Source of the DNA: Rhizobium sp. FKY42
GTDB lineage: Bacteria > Pseudomonadota > Alphaproteobacteria > Rhizobiales > Rhizobiaceae
Length of the DNA: 64,000 nt
Assembly (NCBI RefSeq): GCF_005222835.1
Contig: NZ_STGA01000065.1
Coordinates: 24,845-88,844 of the forward strand
Direction of reading: 5' to 3'
Position numbers and translations under genes: made by a program. Of the stretch, positions 34,734 through 44,675 are shown piece by piece. Each line of letters starts with the position of its first letter. Position 1 is the first letter of the stretch. A model generated the notes under the pieces. That model was given only the letters and a program-made list of their open reading frames with translations. It was not told the origin of the DNA and ran no database searches.

Positions 34734-35672
34734 TCAGTTGCGCAGTCGGGCCCGCTGTGCGTCTAGAACCGATTGCAGTGTCTCTTCAAGATCGATCGAT
34801 GGAGACCAGCCCAGATCGCTCTTCAATGACGATGGATTGCCGGACGCTGTCTCCACCCTGTTGGGGAAATAGCGGGCAGGATCGACCTGCACGGTGATTG
34901 ATCTCGACGATTTTGCCAGCAAGCCCTGCAAGAGGGCCTCGATCGTCACGGGCTGACCGGTCGAGACATTGTAGCAGCGACGGGCGGGGAGGGGGCCCGC
35001 AGCTGCCAGCAGATAGACTTCCGCAACATCCTGTACATTGAGGAAATCGCGGCGGGCTTCCAGATTGCCGACATTGAGGATCGGTTCCTGGAGGCCTGCT
35101 TCGATGCGGGCGATCTGCTCTGCGAAAGCCGGAACCACATAATCCGGCGTCTGCCCGGGCCCGGTATGATTGAATGGCCGGAAGGCGATTGCCTCAAAAC
35201 CATCCTCGGCCATCTGCCGCAGCATGATGTCGGCAGCCGCCTTGGTGGCGCCGTAGGGGCTCATGGGCTCAAGGGCAGCACTCTCCTCGACGGGTGCTTT
35301 GTCGCGGTTGAAGGCATTGCCATAGGCTTCGGAACTGCCAGACCAAAGAAGCCGTGCTTTCGGTGTCAGGCGGCGCATGGCGTTTGCGATATGGAGTGTG
35401 CCCATCACATTGACGCTCCAGGCCTGGGTCGGATCCTTCTGGGCTTCCCGTGGCGCGGCAATCGCTGCCAGATGCAGGACTGCATCGGCTTCGGCAGCGC
35501 CGATGGCGCGCTCAACCGCCTGTGCGTCGGTAATATCGGGACGGTATGCGGTATTTGGGTCGATGAACTCGACCTGTTCGATCCGGTCAGCATGATGGCT
35601 GAGGATGCGGGCCGTGACGGCACGTCCCACGAAACCCTGCGATCCGGTGATCAGAAGGCGGCGCTTCGGCAT
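34734..35672 (-). CDS. rmd: GDP-4-keto-6-deoxy-D-mannose reductase
   Basis: The 312-residue short-chain dehydrogenase has the NAD(P) motif LLITGSQGFVGRAV, the catalytic triad parts SGSSEAYG and Y-x3-K in SPYGATKAAAD, and the strongly diagnostic FNHTGPGQTPDYVVPAFAEQ with NVGNLEARRDFLNVQDV. These last two are typical of Rmd, which reduces the Gmd product to GDP-D-rhamnose. It follows gmd on the same strand with a 76-base gap that holds a hairpin. Confusion with GDP-fucose synthase or other epimerases is unlikely given these motifs. Confidence 0.88.
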   Translation of the reverse strand: MPKRRLLITGSQGFVGRAVTARILSHHADRIEQVEFIDPNTAYRPDITDAQAVERAIGAAEADAVLHLAAIAAPREAQKDPTQAWSVNVMGTLHIANAMRRLTPKARLLWSGSSEAYGNAFNRDKAPVEESAALEPMSPYGATKAAADIMLRQMAEDGFEAIAFRPFNHTGPGQTPDYVVPAFAEQIARIEAGLQEPILNVGNLEARRDFLNVQDVAEVYLLAAAGPLPARRCYNVSTGQPVTIEALLQGLLAKSSRSITVQVDPARYFPNRVETASGNPSSLKSDLGWSPSIDLEETLQSVLDAQRARLRN

Positions 35673-35699
35673 GGTGACGTGCTCCTGTCTTCACGATTG

Positions 35700-35729
35700 A
35701 TCCTGCCCCACGATAGGGTGGGGCAGGAT
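35700..35729. repeat. Hairpin in the gmd-rmd gap
   Basis: ATCCTGCCCCAC (35700-35711) and GTGGGGCAGGAT (35718-35729) form a perfect 12-bp stem with a 6-base loop, without a T-run on either strand. It may tune read-through from gmd to rmd or protect the gmd mRNA. Confidence 0.5.
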
Positions 35730-35748
35730 GAAAATGTTAAAGCGCAGA

Positions 35749-37062
<1,314 letters not shown>

Positions 37063-38802
37063 ATGAAAGTAAATCCGTTTCAGCAGGCGTTGACGACCTA
37101 TCGCACGATCATAGTCGCGACCATGATCTTCAGTATCGCAATCAACGTGCTGATGTTCGTAAGCCCGCTCTACATGTTGCAGGTTTACGATCGCGTCCTC
37201 CATAGCCGCAGTGAAATGACCCTCATCATGCTGACGGTCATCGCGCTGGCAATGTTGGCTCTCTACGGTTTGCTGGAGTGGATCCGCTCTCGCGTTCTGG
37301 TTCGCGCCGGTCTTCGCTTCGACGAAATGATTGCCAAGAGCGTTTTCAGCCGCGTCATCACGTCGACATTGAAGAGCCCGCAATCGCGTTCCGAATTCGC
37401 CCTCATGGACATCGACCGTCTCCGTGAGTTCCTGACCGGTTCCGGCCTGATCGCTCTTTGCGATCTGCCGTGGATGCCGATCTTCCTCGCGGTCTGTTTC
37501 CTTTTCCATCCGCTCATCGGATGGATATCGTTGATCGGTGCGGTCGTCATTTTTGCCATTGCCATCGCCAACGAATTCATGACCAAGAAGCATCTGTCGC
37601 AGGCCACCATGGCCAGCCAGGGTGCGATGCACTTCTCCAACTCAACGCTTCAGAATGTGGAAGTCATTCGCGCACTCGGCATGGAAGACAGCCTTCGTTC
37701 GCGCTGGAGCTTCATGCATCGTGGCATGCTGGAGAGCCAGGCGATCGCCAGCGACCGCTCTGGCGCTCTGCTCTCGATCTCCAAATTCGTGCGTATGGCC
37801 CTTCAGACCATCATTCTGGGTGCCGGTGCCTATCTGGCGCTTGAAGGCGCGATTTCGCCCGGTTCCATCATCGCTGCCTCAATCATGATGGGTCGCGCCC
37901 TGCAACCTGTTGACCAGGTTGTCGGTCAATGGAAGCAGTTCCTCGGCGCGCGCCAGGCCTATGACCGCCTGAACAAGATTTTCGTTGAAATGCCGGAAGA
38001 AGACGACAAGCTGCCACTTCCGGCCCCAAGCGGCACACTTCATATCGAGCAGCTTGCCGTTGCGGCTCCCGGTGGCAAGACGCCGCTCGTTCACAGCGTT
38101 TCGATGCTAGTGAATCCCGGTGAGGCCGTGGCGATCGTCGGCCCGAGCGGGGCTGGCAAGTCCAGTCTCGTGCGTGCTCTTGTCGGCGTCTGGCCTCCAG
38201 CTGCCGGTACGATCCGTATCGATGGTTCCGAACTCCAGCATTGGGATGCCGATGCACTGGGTCGCCACCTCGGCTATCTGCCGCAGAGCGTGGAACTCTT
38301 CGCCGGTACGATTGCGGAGAATATTTCGCGCTTCCGGGAAGACGCAAATCCGGATGATATCATCGAGGCGGCCAAGCTAGCCAACGTGCACCACCTGATC
38401 CAGAACCTGCCGGATGGCTACGATACGCAGATTGGCGTCGGTGGACGCTCTCTCTCCGGTGGTCAACGCCAGCGCGTCGGTCTTGCCCGCGCACTCTACG
38501 GCAATCCTTCGGTCATCATTCTGGACGAGCCGAATGCAAACCTCGACAGCGAGGGTGAAGAGGCGCTCAATCAGGTTATCCTGAAGCTGAAGCAGATGGG
38601 TAAGGCCATTCTCTTCGTCAGCCACAAGATGAGCCTTGTTGCCATGTCGGACAAGACGCTGGTTCTGGCACAGGGCCGCATGCAGGGCTTTGGTGCCACC
38701 CGTGATCTGCTTCAGCCGAAGCCCGCGGTTGCCGCCGTTGCCCAGCAACCGGCCGGGCAGGATGAAGGCGGTCAGTCGCAGGAGCGCAGTGCGGCGTCCT
38801 AA
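37063..38802 (+). CDS. Type I secretion ABC transporter (PrtD/RsaD-like)
   Basis: The start ATG 37063 has GGAAG 8 bases upstream and gives the family-like N-terminus KVNPFQQALTTYRT; 579 residues. A six-helix membrane domain (about 10-300; LMFVSPLYMLQVYDRVLHSRS is a signature of the PrtD family) is followed by the ATPase: Walker A GPSGAGKSS at about 358-366, signature LSGGQRQRVGLARAL at about 463, Walker B VIILDEPNANLD at about 483. No C39 or C39-like domain is present. It should export the slp, M10, RTX/DUF4214 and S8-RTX proteins of this window together with the adaptor downstream; the outer membrane TolC is not here. Confidence 0.92.
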   Translation: MKVNPFQQALTTYRTIIVATMIFSIAINVLMFVSPLYMLQVYDRVLHSRSEMTLIMLTVIALAMLALYGLLEWIRSRVLVRAGLRFDEMIAKSVFSRVITSTLKSPQSRSEFALMDIDRLREFLTGSGLIALCDLPWMPIFLAVCFLFHPLIGWISLIGAVVIFAIAIANEFMTKKHLSQATMASQGAMHFSNSTLQNVEVIRALGMEDSLRSRWSFMHRGMLESQAIASDRSGALLSISKFVRMALQTIILGAGAYLALEGAISPGSIIAASIMMGRALQPVDQVVGQWKQFLGARQAYDRLNKIFVEMPEEDDKLPLPAPSGTLHIEQLAVAAPGGKTPLVHSVSMLVNPGEAVAIVGPSGAGKSSLVRALVGVWPPAAGTIRIDGSELQHWDADALGRHLGYLPQSVELFAGTIAENISRFREDANPDDIIEAAKLANVHHLIQNLPDGYDTQIGVGGRSLSGGQRQRVGLARALYGNPSVIILDEPNANLDSEGEEALNQVILKLKQMGKAILFVSHKMSLVAMSDKTLVLAQGRMQGFGATRDLLQPKPAVAAVAQQPAGQDEGGQSQERSAAS

Positions 38803-38885
38803 AGGGCGCCACGCGATGAAGGCAGGTCCTTGCCGGGATCTGGTGGACGACAATCGGCGCATGATGGCGCTAGCGAAAGAAGTGA

Positions 38886-40211
38886 ATGCCTGAGATGACG
38901 AAAGCAAAACCTGAAACCAAGCGTTCCTTTTCTCCCAAGCCCTATATCGCAGCGGGCTATGCCTCCGTATTCCTGGGACTCGGCGTCTTCGGAACCTGGG
39001 CCGCGACTGCGCCTCTGGCCAGCGGTGTTGTGGCCCACGGTGTCGTCTCGGTTGAAGGAAACCGAAAAACCATCCAGCATCTGGAAGGCGGCATTGTTTC
39101 GGAAATCGTCGTCAAGGAAGGCGATATCGTCAATCCGGGTGATGTTCTCGTCAAGATCGACCCGACCCAGGCGACCGGCAACTACACGGTCTGGAGTACA
39201 AAGCTTCTCTATCTGCAAGCTGCAGAAGCCCGGCTTGTGGCAGAAGCCAAGGGAAGCGCAGACATTGATTTTCCGGACACCCTGCTGACCAGCACCATGC
39301 CGGAAGCAAAGGCTGCCATGGCGCTTCAGAAAAACATTCTGGAAACCCGTCTCAAGACCCGGGACGGTCAGGTTGCGATCCTGAACTCTCGCATCCAGCA
39401 ATTGGCGAAGGCAACGGAAGGCCTGACGAACCAGTTGAATGCGAGCGACAAGCAGGTCGCGTCGATGAACGAAGAAATGGATCGCATGAACAATGGCCTG
39501 AAGACAGGTGCAGTTCCGATCAACATGATTTCGCAAATGACGCGTCAGCTGCTGGAAATGCAGCGTATTCGCGGTGAAGCCGAAACCGATCTCGCCAAGA
39601 TCCATGAGACGATCAGCGAAACCGAGTTGCAGATCGTGCAGACGAAGCAGGAATATGCCGACAAGGCCGTCAGCGAGCACAAGGAAGTGCGCGACCAAAT
39701 CGAGGAAGTGCGTGAGCGCGCCCGCGTTGCCAAGGATGTGCTGGAGCGGACCACTGTTCGCGCGCCTGTCCGCGGCATGGTGCAGAATATCCGCATTCAC
39801 ACCACGAACGGCGTCATTCGTCCCGCCGAGCAGCTTCTCGACATCGTACCGCTGGACGACGATCTGCTCGTCAATGCCCAGATCCGCCCGATCGATATCG
39901 ATAGCGTAAGCTCGGATGCAAAAGTGGAAGTGCGCTTCTCCGCCTTCTCGGCCAAGACCACGCCTGCGATCTACGGCGAAGTCTCCGTTCTCGGCAAGGA
40001 TGTTATCCAGCCGGAAGCCGGCACGAACCGGGAGCCCTATTATCTGGCGCTCGTACGTGTCGACGACCAGAACGTTCCGCCGGAAATCAAGGGACGCATC
40101 ATCGCCGGCATGCCGGTCGATGTGATCATCTCGACAGGCGAGCGGACATTTGCCCAGTATCTGACCAAGCCGCTGATCGACTCCTTCCACAAGAGCATGA
40201 AAGAGCATTGA
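38886..40211 (+). CDS. HlyD-family type I secretion periplasmic adaptor (PrtE/RsaE-like)
   Basis: The 441-residue protein has one N-terminal membrane helix (about 20-45, AGYASVFLGLGVFGTWAATAP), the lipoyl half-motifs (VEGNRKTIQHLEGGIVSEIV and VKEGDIVNPGDVLVKID), a long coiled coil (about 120-290) and the beta-barrel C-terminal end with VRAPVRGMVQNIRIHTTNGV, which is the family signature. It links the inner membrane ABC transporter encoded 84 bases upstream to a TolC-type channel. Start ATG 38886; an in-frame ATG at 38895 is possible. Confidence 0.92.
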   Translation: MPEMTKAKPETKRSFSPKPYIAAGYASVFLGLGVFGTWAATAPLASGVVAHGVVSVEGNRKTIQHLEGGIVSEIVVKEGDIVNPGDVLVKIDPTQATGNYTVWSTKLLYLQAAEARLVAEAKGSADIDFPDTLLTSTMPEAKAAMALQKNILETRLKTRDGQVAILNSRIQQLAKATEGLTNQLNASDKQVASMNEEMDRMNNGLKTGAVPINMISQMTRQLLEMQRIRGEAETDLAKIHETISETELQIVQTKQEYADKAVSEHKEVRDQIEEVRERARVAKDVLERTTVRAPVRGMVQNIRIHTTNGVIRPAEQLLDIVPLDDDLLVNAQIRPIDIDSVSSDAKVEVRFSAFSAKTTPAIYGEVSVLGKDVIQPEAGTNREPYYLALVRVDDQNVPPEIKGRIIAGMPVDVIISTGERTFAQYLTKPLIDSFHKSMKEH

Positions 40212-40253
40212 TCACGCGCATCGCTTGGTGATCAATCGGGGCTAGGGGTCCGC

Positions 40254-41432
40254 ATGGATGTCGTTCTTTCGGTGCAATCGATCAAGTATCCGCTGACGGG
40301 TATTGGTCGATACACCTACGAGCTTGCTCGTCATCTGCCAGATCTTCCGGACGTGCAGAGCCTGCGTTTCTTCGATGGAGAAAACTTCGTTGATCGCCTG
40401 CCGGATGCCAGTTCGCTCAGCGCGGATGATGCGGTGCGCGCTTTCCACAGTGGTCCGGTTCATCGAATGAAGCGGTTTCTGGCGCGCAGCCGTCTGGTCG
40501 TCGATGCCTATCGCTTCCTGAAGGCGCGCACGGAAAAATCGCCCTTCGCCGGTCTGGAAAACCATGTCTATCATGGCACAAATTTCTATGTCCCGCGCTT
40601 TCCCGGGGCCTCGGTCGTGACGATCCACGATCTGTCCGTCTTCACGATGCAACATTTCCATCCGCGTGAGCGGGTGACCTATCTCGGTCGCGAAGTCGAG
40701 GCCTCGTTGAAGCGGGTCGATCGCATCATCACCGATTCAGATTACATCAAGGCGGAAATCATTTCCTATTTCGGCTTTCCGGAAGAACGGATCAGCGTCG
40801 CCAAGCTTGCCTGCGGCGAAGAGTTCAAACCGCGTACAGCTGATGAAGTGGCCGAGGTTCTGGGCCATTATGGCCTGACTTACGGTGAATACGCTTTTTA
40901 TGCTGGAACGATCGAACCCCGGAAGAACCTGTCCAATCTCATCGAAGCCTATGGACGGCTGCCCTCCTCTGTTCGAGAGAAGCGCCCGCTGGTGCTGGCA
41001 GGTTTCAAGGGCTGGAACAATGCCGACATCCTGAACCGGATCGAGCAGGGCAAGCGGGAAGGCTGGATCAAGTATCTGGGCTATGTGCCGAATGACCACC
41101 TGCCGCATCTTCTCTCCGGTGCTGCCCTGTTTACGTTTCCGTCCTGGTATGAAGGTTTTGGTCTTCCCGTTCTCGAAGCCATGGCGTCCGGCGTGCCGGT
41201 GATGACATCTCCTCTGTCCTGTCTTCCTGAGGTCGGGGGCAGTGCGGTGCTCTATGCTCAGCCTGACCGGATCGACGACATGACTCAAGCCTGCGAACGA
41301 GCGCTATTCGATGAGGTCTGGCGCGGGAAGGCGCGCGCCGATGGGCTTGCCCGTGCAGCAACCTTCAGCTGGCAGCGTTGCGCGGAAGATACCGCGCATG
41401 CCTATGCGCTTGCGCTGAAGAACCGAAAATAG
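40254..41432 (+). CDS. GT4 glycosyltransferase (WbpY/mannosyl-rhamnosyl type)
   Basis: The 392-residue GT-B enzyme has VQSIKYPLTGIGRYTYELAR, the HGTNFYVP and TIHDLS segments, then YAFYAGTIEPRKNLSNLIEAY and the E-x7-E motif in SWYEGFGLPVLEAMASGVPV. The G-I-G-R-Y start and T-I-E-P-R-K-N segment are typical of D-rhamnosyl- and mannosyltransferases of ABC-dependent O-antigen clusters. It sits between the type I secretion genes and wzm/wzt in the same direction, linking the secretion and O-chain functions. Confidence 0.88.
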   Translation: MDVVLSVQSIKYPLTGIGRYTYELARHLPDLPDVQSLRFFDGENFVDRLPDASSLSADDAVRAFHSGPVHRMKRFLARSRLVVDAYRFLKARTEKSPFAGLENHVYHGTNFYVPRFPGASVVTIHDLSVFTMQHFHPRERVTYLGREVEASLKRVDRIITDSDYIKAEIISYFGFPEERISVAKLACGEEFKPRTADEVAEVLGHYGLTYGEYAFYAGTIEPRKNLSNLIEAYGRLPSSVREKRPLVLAGFKGWNNADILNRIEQGKREGWIKYLGYVPNDHLPHLLSGAALFTFPSWYEGFGLPVLEAMASGVPVMTSPLSCLPEVGGSAVLYAQPDRIDDMTQACERALFDEVWRGKARADGLARAATFSWQRCAEDTAHAYALALKNRK

Positions 41433-41559
41433 TCCTTCAGGATAGGCTTCTCAGGAGAAATGCTTTAGTCGACTGCCAGGGCATTTCTCCGGAAATGCAA
41501 AAGGTGCTCGTCAAAGCGCCTGGTGAAACCAAACAGTCAGGCAAGGCGACCCCTTATCA

Positions 41560-42345
41560 ATGCTGAATGCCATCTGGAACTATCGATATTTCATCGTGAC
41601 GTCGGTGCAGGCCGATTTCAGGAACCGTGTGGCGCGCAGCCGTCTCGGTCTGTTGTGGCTCGTCATTGCGCCGCTCGCCCAGATCGTCACCTATGCCTTT
41701 GTTCTTTCGTCCGTGATGTCGCAACGACTGCCCGGAATCGACAATACCTTTGCCTATGCCATCTATCTGATGGCAGGCTTCCAGGGCTGGTTGCTGTTTG
41801 TCGAGATCATCAGTCGCAGCATGAATGTCTTCATCGAGAGTGGCAATGTTCTGAAGAAGATCGCCTTTCCCCGCATTGCCCTGCCATTGGTCGTCGTCAT
41901 CACCTCTGTCATCAACAACCTGATCTTCTTCGTTGTGCTGCTGGCTGTCTTCACCCTGGCCGGTTTCCAGATGGGGTGGAACGTTCTGTGGTTGCCGGTT
42001 CTCATCGCCGTCAATGCGGCCTTTGCCGCCGGACTTGGCGTAACCCTCGGCGTCCTGAACGTCTTTATTCGCGATGTTGGCCAGATCGTACCGATCGTCA
42101 TTCAGTTCCTGTTCTGGATGACGCCGATCGTCTATGTGAAAGACATTCTGCCGCCGGCCTTCCAGTCGATCATCAAGGCCAATCCACTGTTCTGGATGGT
42201 GGAAAATTATCACCGCGTCATGGTCTACAACACCATGCCCGACCTGAAGGTGCTTGGCGTGCTTGGTTTTCTGGCACTGGCGTTCCTGGCTCTCGGCTTC
42301 ACGCTCTTTCGCAAGGCAAGCCCTGAAATGGTGGATGTGCTATGA
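41560..42345 (+). CDS. wzm: O-polysaccharide ABC exporter permease
   Basis: The 261-residue ABC-2 permease has six predicted helices after an amphipathic N-terminus (NAIWNYRYFIVTSVQADFRN, RSRLGLLWLVIAPLAQIVTY) and the family segment FLFWMTPIVYVKDILPPAFQ. In ABC-dependent pathways it moves the completed undecaprenyl-linked O-chain across the inner membrane. The stop overlaps the start of the ATPase gene by 4 bases. The 128-base gap before it contains an inverted-repeat-like AAATGC...GCATTTC stretch (41458-41497). Confidence 0.93.
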   Translation: MLNAIWNYRYFIVTSVQADFRNRVARSRLGLLWLVIAPLAQIVTYAFVLSSVMSQRLPGIDNTFAYAIYLMAGFQGWLLFVEIISRSMNVFIESGNVLKKIAFPRIALPLVVVITSVINNLIFFVVLLAVFTLAGFQMGWNVLWLPVLIAVNAAFAAGLGVTLGVLNVFIRDVGQIVPIVIQFLFWMTPIVYVKDILPPAFQSIIKANPLFWMVENYHRVMVYNTMPDLKVLGVLGFLALAFLALGFTLFRKASPEMVDVL

Positions 42346-43568
42346 CGAATGTGGTCATGACCGTCGACAAGGTCGGCAAGGTTTTTCGTCGCTATCGGCA
42401 CGAACTGCATCGCGTTCTCGGCTGGTTTTCTCTGCCCGTCGGACAACCGGAAGAACGCTGGGTGCTGCGTGACATCAGCTTCACTGTCGAGGCAGGCCAG
42501 GCGCTGGCGATTGTCGGTCGCAATGGCGCAGGCAAGAGCACGCTGCTCAAGCTGATTACCGGAACCATGCGCGCGACCGAAGGCAATATCGGCCTTTCGG
42601 GCAAGATTTCCGCTATTCTCGAATTGGGGATGGGCTTCAATCCGGATTACACCGGTCGCCAGAACGTGTTTCATGCGCTCGGCCTCATGGGCTACCAGCA
42701 TGCGGATATTGCGGCAGCCATGGAAGGTATCGAGGCGTTCTCCGAACTGGGAAGCTATTTCGATCAACCGCTGCGTGTCTATTCCAGCGGCATGCATATG
42801 CGGCTTGCCTTTTCGGTTGCGACGGCATTTCGTCCGGACATTCTCATCGTCGATGAGGCGCTCTCCGTAGGCGACGCCTATTTCCAGCACAAGAGCTTTG
42901 ACCGCATCAAGGAGTTCCGCCAGCAGGGCACGACCCTGATCCTCGTCTCGCATGACCGGATGGCACTGCTCAGCCTTTGCGATCGGGCCATTCTTCTGCA
43001 CGAAGGTGCCGTGGCGCTTGATGGAGAGCCAGAAACCGTTCTCGACTATTACAACGCCCTGCTCGGGCAGAAGGAAGCGCAGCCGATCCTCACCGAAGAG
43101 CGGGAGGATGGTCGCGTCCAGACAAGCTCCGGTTCGCGTAAGGTTTCGATCGTCAAGACATGGCTGGAAGACGAGAAGGGCGGTCTTGTCGATACGCTGG
43201 ATGTGGGGGCGGAAGTCTCTATTCGTGTGAAGGCCAAAGCGAACGAAGACGTCGAGTCTCTCGTCTTCGGCTATGCGATCAAGGACCGCTTCGGTCAGAC
43301 CATGTATGGCACGAACACCTATTACAGCGAACAGGCGCTGACCGATGTGAAGGCCGGGGAAGAGATCGAATTCTCCGCGCGCTTCAGGGCGGACCTGGGT
43401 GTGGGAACCTATTCGGTAGCTCTGGCGCTGGTCGGTGGCGAGAGCCACATCGAGGATAATTATGAATGGCGCGATCTCGCCATCATCTTTGATGTCGCCA
43501 ACACCAGTAAGCAGACCTTTGACGGGCGGATCTATCTGCCGTCAGTCTTTGCCGTCTCAAGACGCTAG
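42342..43568 (+). CDS. wzt: O-polysaccharide ABC exporter ATPase with C-terminal glycan-binding domain
   Basis: The 408-residue protein has an ABC domain (about 1-245; Walker A GRNGAGKST near 58-66; signature-type YSSGMHMRLAFSVAT; Walker B ILIVDEAL) and a C-terminal beta-sandwich (about 265-405; VSIVKTWLEDEKGG, FGYAIKDRFGQTMYGTN, FSARFRADLGVGTYSVALAL). C-terminal Wzt domains recognise the chain-end cap, often methyl or phosphate, so the methyltransferase at 19116 is a possible source of this cap. The gene overlaps the convergent GT4 at 43557 by 12 bases. Confidence 0.93.
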   Translation: MTNVVMTVDKVGKVFRRYRHELHRVLGWFSLPVGQPEERWVLRDISFTVEAGQALAIVGRNGAGKSTLLKLITGTMRATEGNIGLSGKISAILELGMGFNPDYTGRQNVFHALGLMGYQHADIAAAMEGIEAFSELGSYFDQPLRVYSSGMHMRLAFSVATAFRPDILIVDEALSVGDAYFQHKSFDRIKEFRQQGTTLILVSHDRMALLSLCDRAILLHEGAVALDGEPETVLDYYNALLGQKEAQPILTEEREDGRVQTSSGSRKVSIVKTWLEDEKGGLVDTLDVGAEVSIRVKAKANEDVESLVFGYAIKDRFGQTMYGTNTYYSEQALTDVKAGEEIEFSARFRADLGVGTYSVALALVGGESHIEDNYEWRDLAIIFDVANTSKQTFDGRIYLPSVFAVSRR

Positions 43569-44675
43569 CAACTTCTCATAATCTTCGCCAATGACCGTGA
43601 CGTCGAAGTCGCGCGATCGGCGTTTGAGAGCCTCGATGTCGTGCGAGGCATCGAGGGCTGAGGTGATTGCTTGCGCCAGCGCGTCCGGGTCTGCGACAGG
43701 CACAAGAGTTCCGAACGTGCCGTCTTTCAGAATCTCCCGCGGACCGTGGGGCGCATCTGTCGATACGACCGGGATGCCCGAAGCCAATGCCTCAACCAGA
43801 ACATTGCCAAAGCCTTCGGTTCTGGAGGACAGAACGAACAGATCACCTGCCGCATAGCAGGTTGCCGGATCGTTCACATAGCCTGCGAAGAGAACGCGTT
43901 CGGATATTCCAAGGGACCGGGCATAGTCCTGCAGTTCTGTGCGCAGCGGACCATCTCCAAATAGAACCAACCGCGTGCCCCGCGACGGATCCAGTCGGCT
44001 GAAAGCGTCGAGCAGGGTCCGGTGATCCTTCACGGCAACCAACCGGCCAAGCGTGATGACAACAGGACCCTCGCCCATTTCGGCAAGCTTATCTTCCCAG
44101 GCATACCGCTCATGACTGCGCCGCGCCGGGGAGGGGAGAGGATTGCAGATCGTAACGAGCTTGCTTCTTTGAAAGCCCCGTTGAACGAGATCTTGTCCGA
44201 TTCCATTCGAAACGCTGATTGCCTTGGTGCTGCGCCTTGCTGTCACCCGGTCGAGAAGGTCGACGACCCTATAGGCGAGGCCGCCAAGCTTCATCTGTGA
44301 AGCCGCGTGATAGGAAGGGAAAAACAGAGCTTTGGATCTTGCGAGCAGCAGAGCTACAGCCATCAGGGCGTTGGCAAAATCCAGTGCTGAAAAAACGGCA
44401 TCCGGTTGTTTGCGCCGCAGGAAAAGAATTGTCCGGAACATTCCCTGGAGGGTGATTATCTTGCCGAACCGTCCGTGGTCCGCCGCAAGATCCAGACTGA
44501 CCAGCCGCACACTCTCGCCGACGAGCTCCCTGTTAGGGCCTTCCTGATTCCAGACGAACAGAGTGACCTCATGACCTCGGCGCGCCATTTCATTGGCAAT
44601 CAGAACGCAAACCCGTTCTGCGCCGCCGCCAATCAAAGCGGGGATGTGGAAGACGAGACGACGGGGCACAGTCAC
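43557..44675 (-). CDS. GT4 glycosyltransferase
   Basis: Start GTG 44675 overlaps the wzz stop (GTGA) and gives TVPRRLVFHIPALIGGGAERV, a normal GT4 N-terminus, while the longer frame adds 43 basic residues without similarity. The 372-residue enzyme has VVITLGRLVAVKDHRTLLDAF, LVLFGDGPLRTEL and E-x7-E in SRTEGFGNVLVEALASG, close to WbpH/PglA-type transferases. It is translated with wzz upstream, so it belongs to the Wzx/Wzy-type polysaccharide, not to the ABC O-chain. Confidence 0.88.
   Translation of the reverse strand: MTVPRRLVFHIPALIGGGAERVCVLIANEMARRGHEVTLFVWNQEGPNRELVGESVRLVSLDLAADHGRFGKIITLQGMFRTILFLRRKQPDAVFSALDFANALMAVALLLARSKALFFPSYHAASQMKLGGLAYRVVDLLDRVTARRSTKAISVSNGIGQDLVQRGFQRSKLVTICNPLPSPARRSHERYAWEDKLAEMGEGPVVITLGRLVAVKDHRTLLDAFSRLDPSRGTRLVLFGDGPLRTELQDYARSLGISERVLFAGYVNDPATCYAAGDLFVLSSRTEGFGNVLVEALASGIPVVSTDAPHGPREILKDGTFGTLVPVADPDALAQAITSALDASHDIEALKRRSRDFDVTVIGEDYEKLLAS

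Noticed and set aside
38799..40208. A 469-codon open frame opposite the HlyD-type adaptor gene
   Set aside because: The adaptor has clear family motifs and a normal start; the opposite frame has none.
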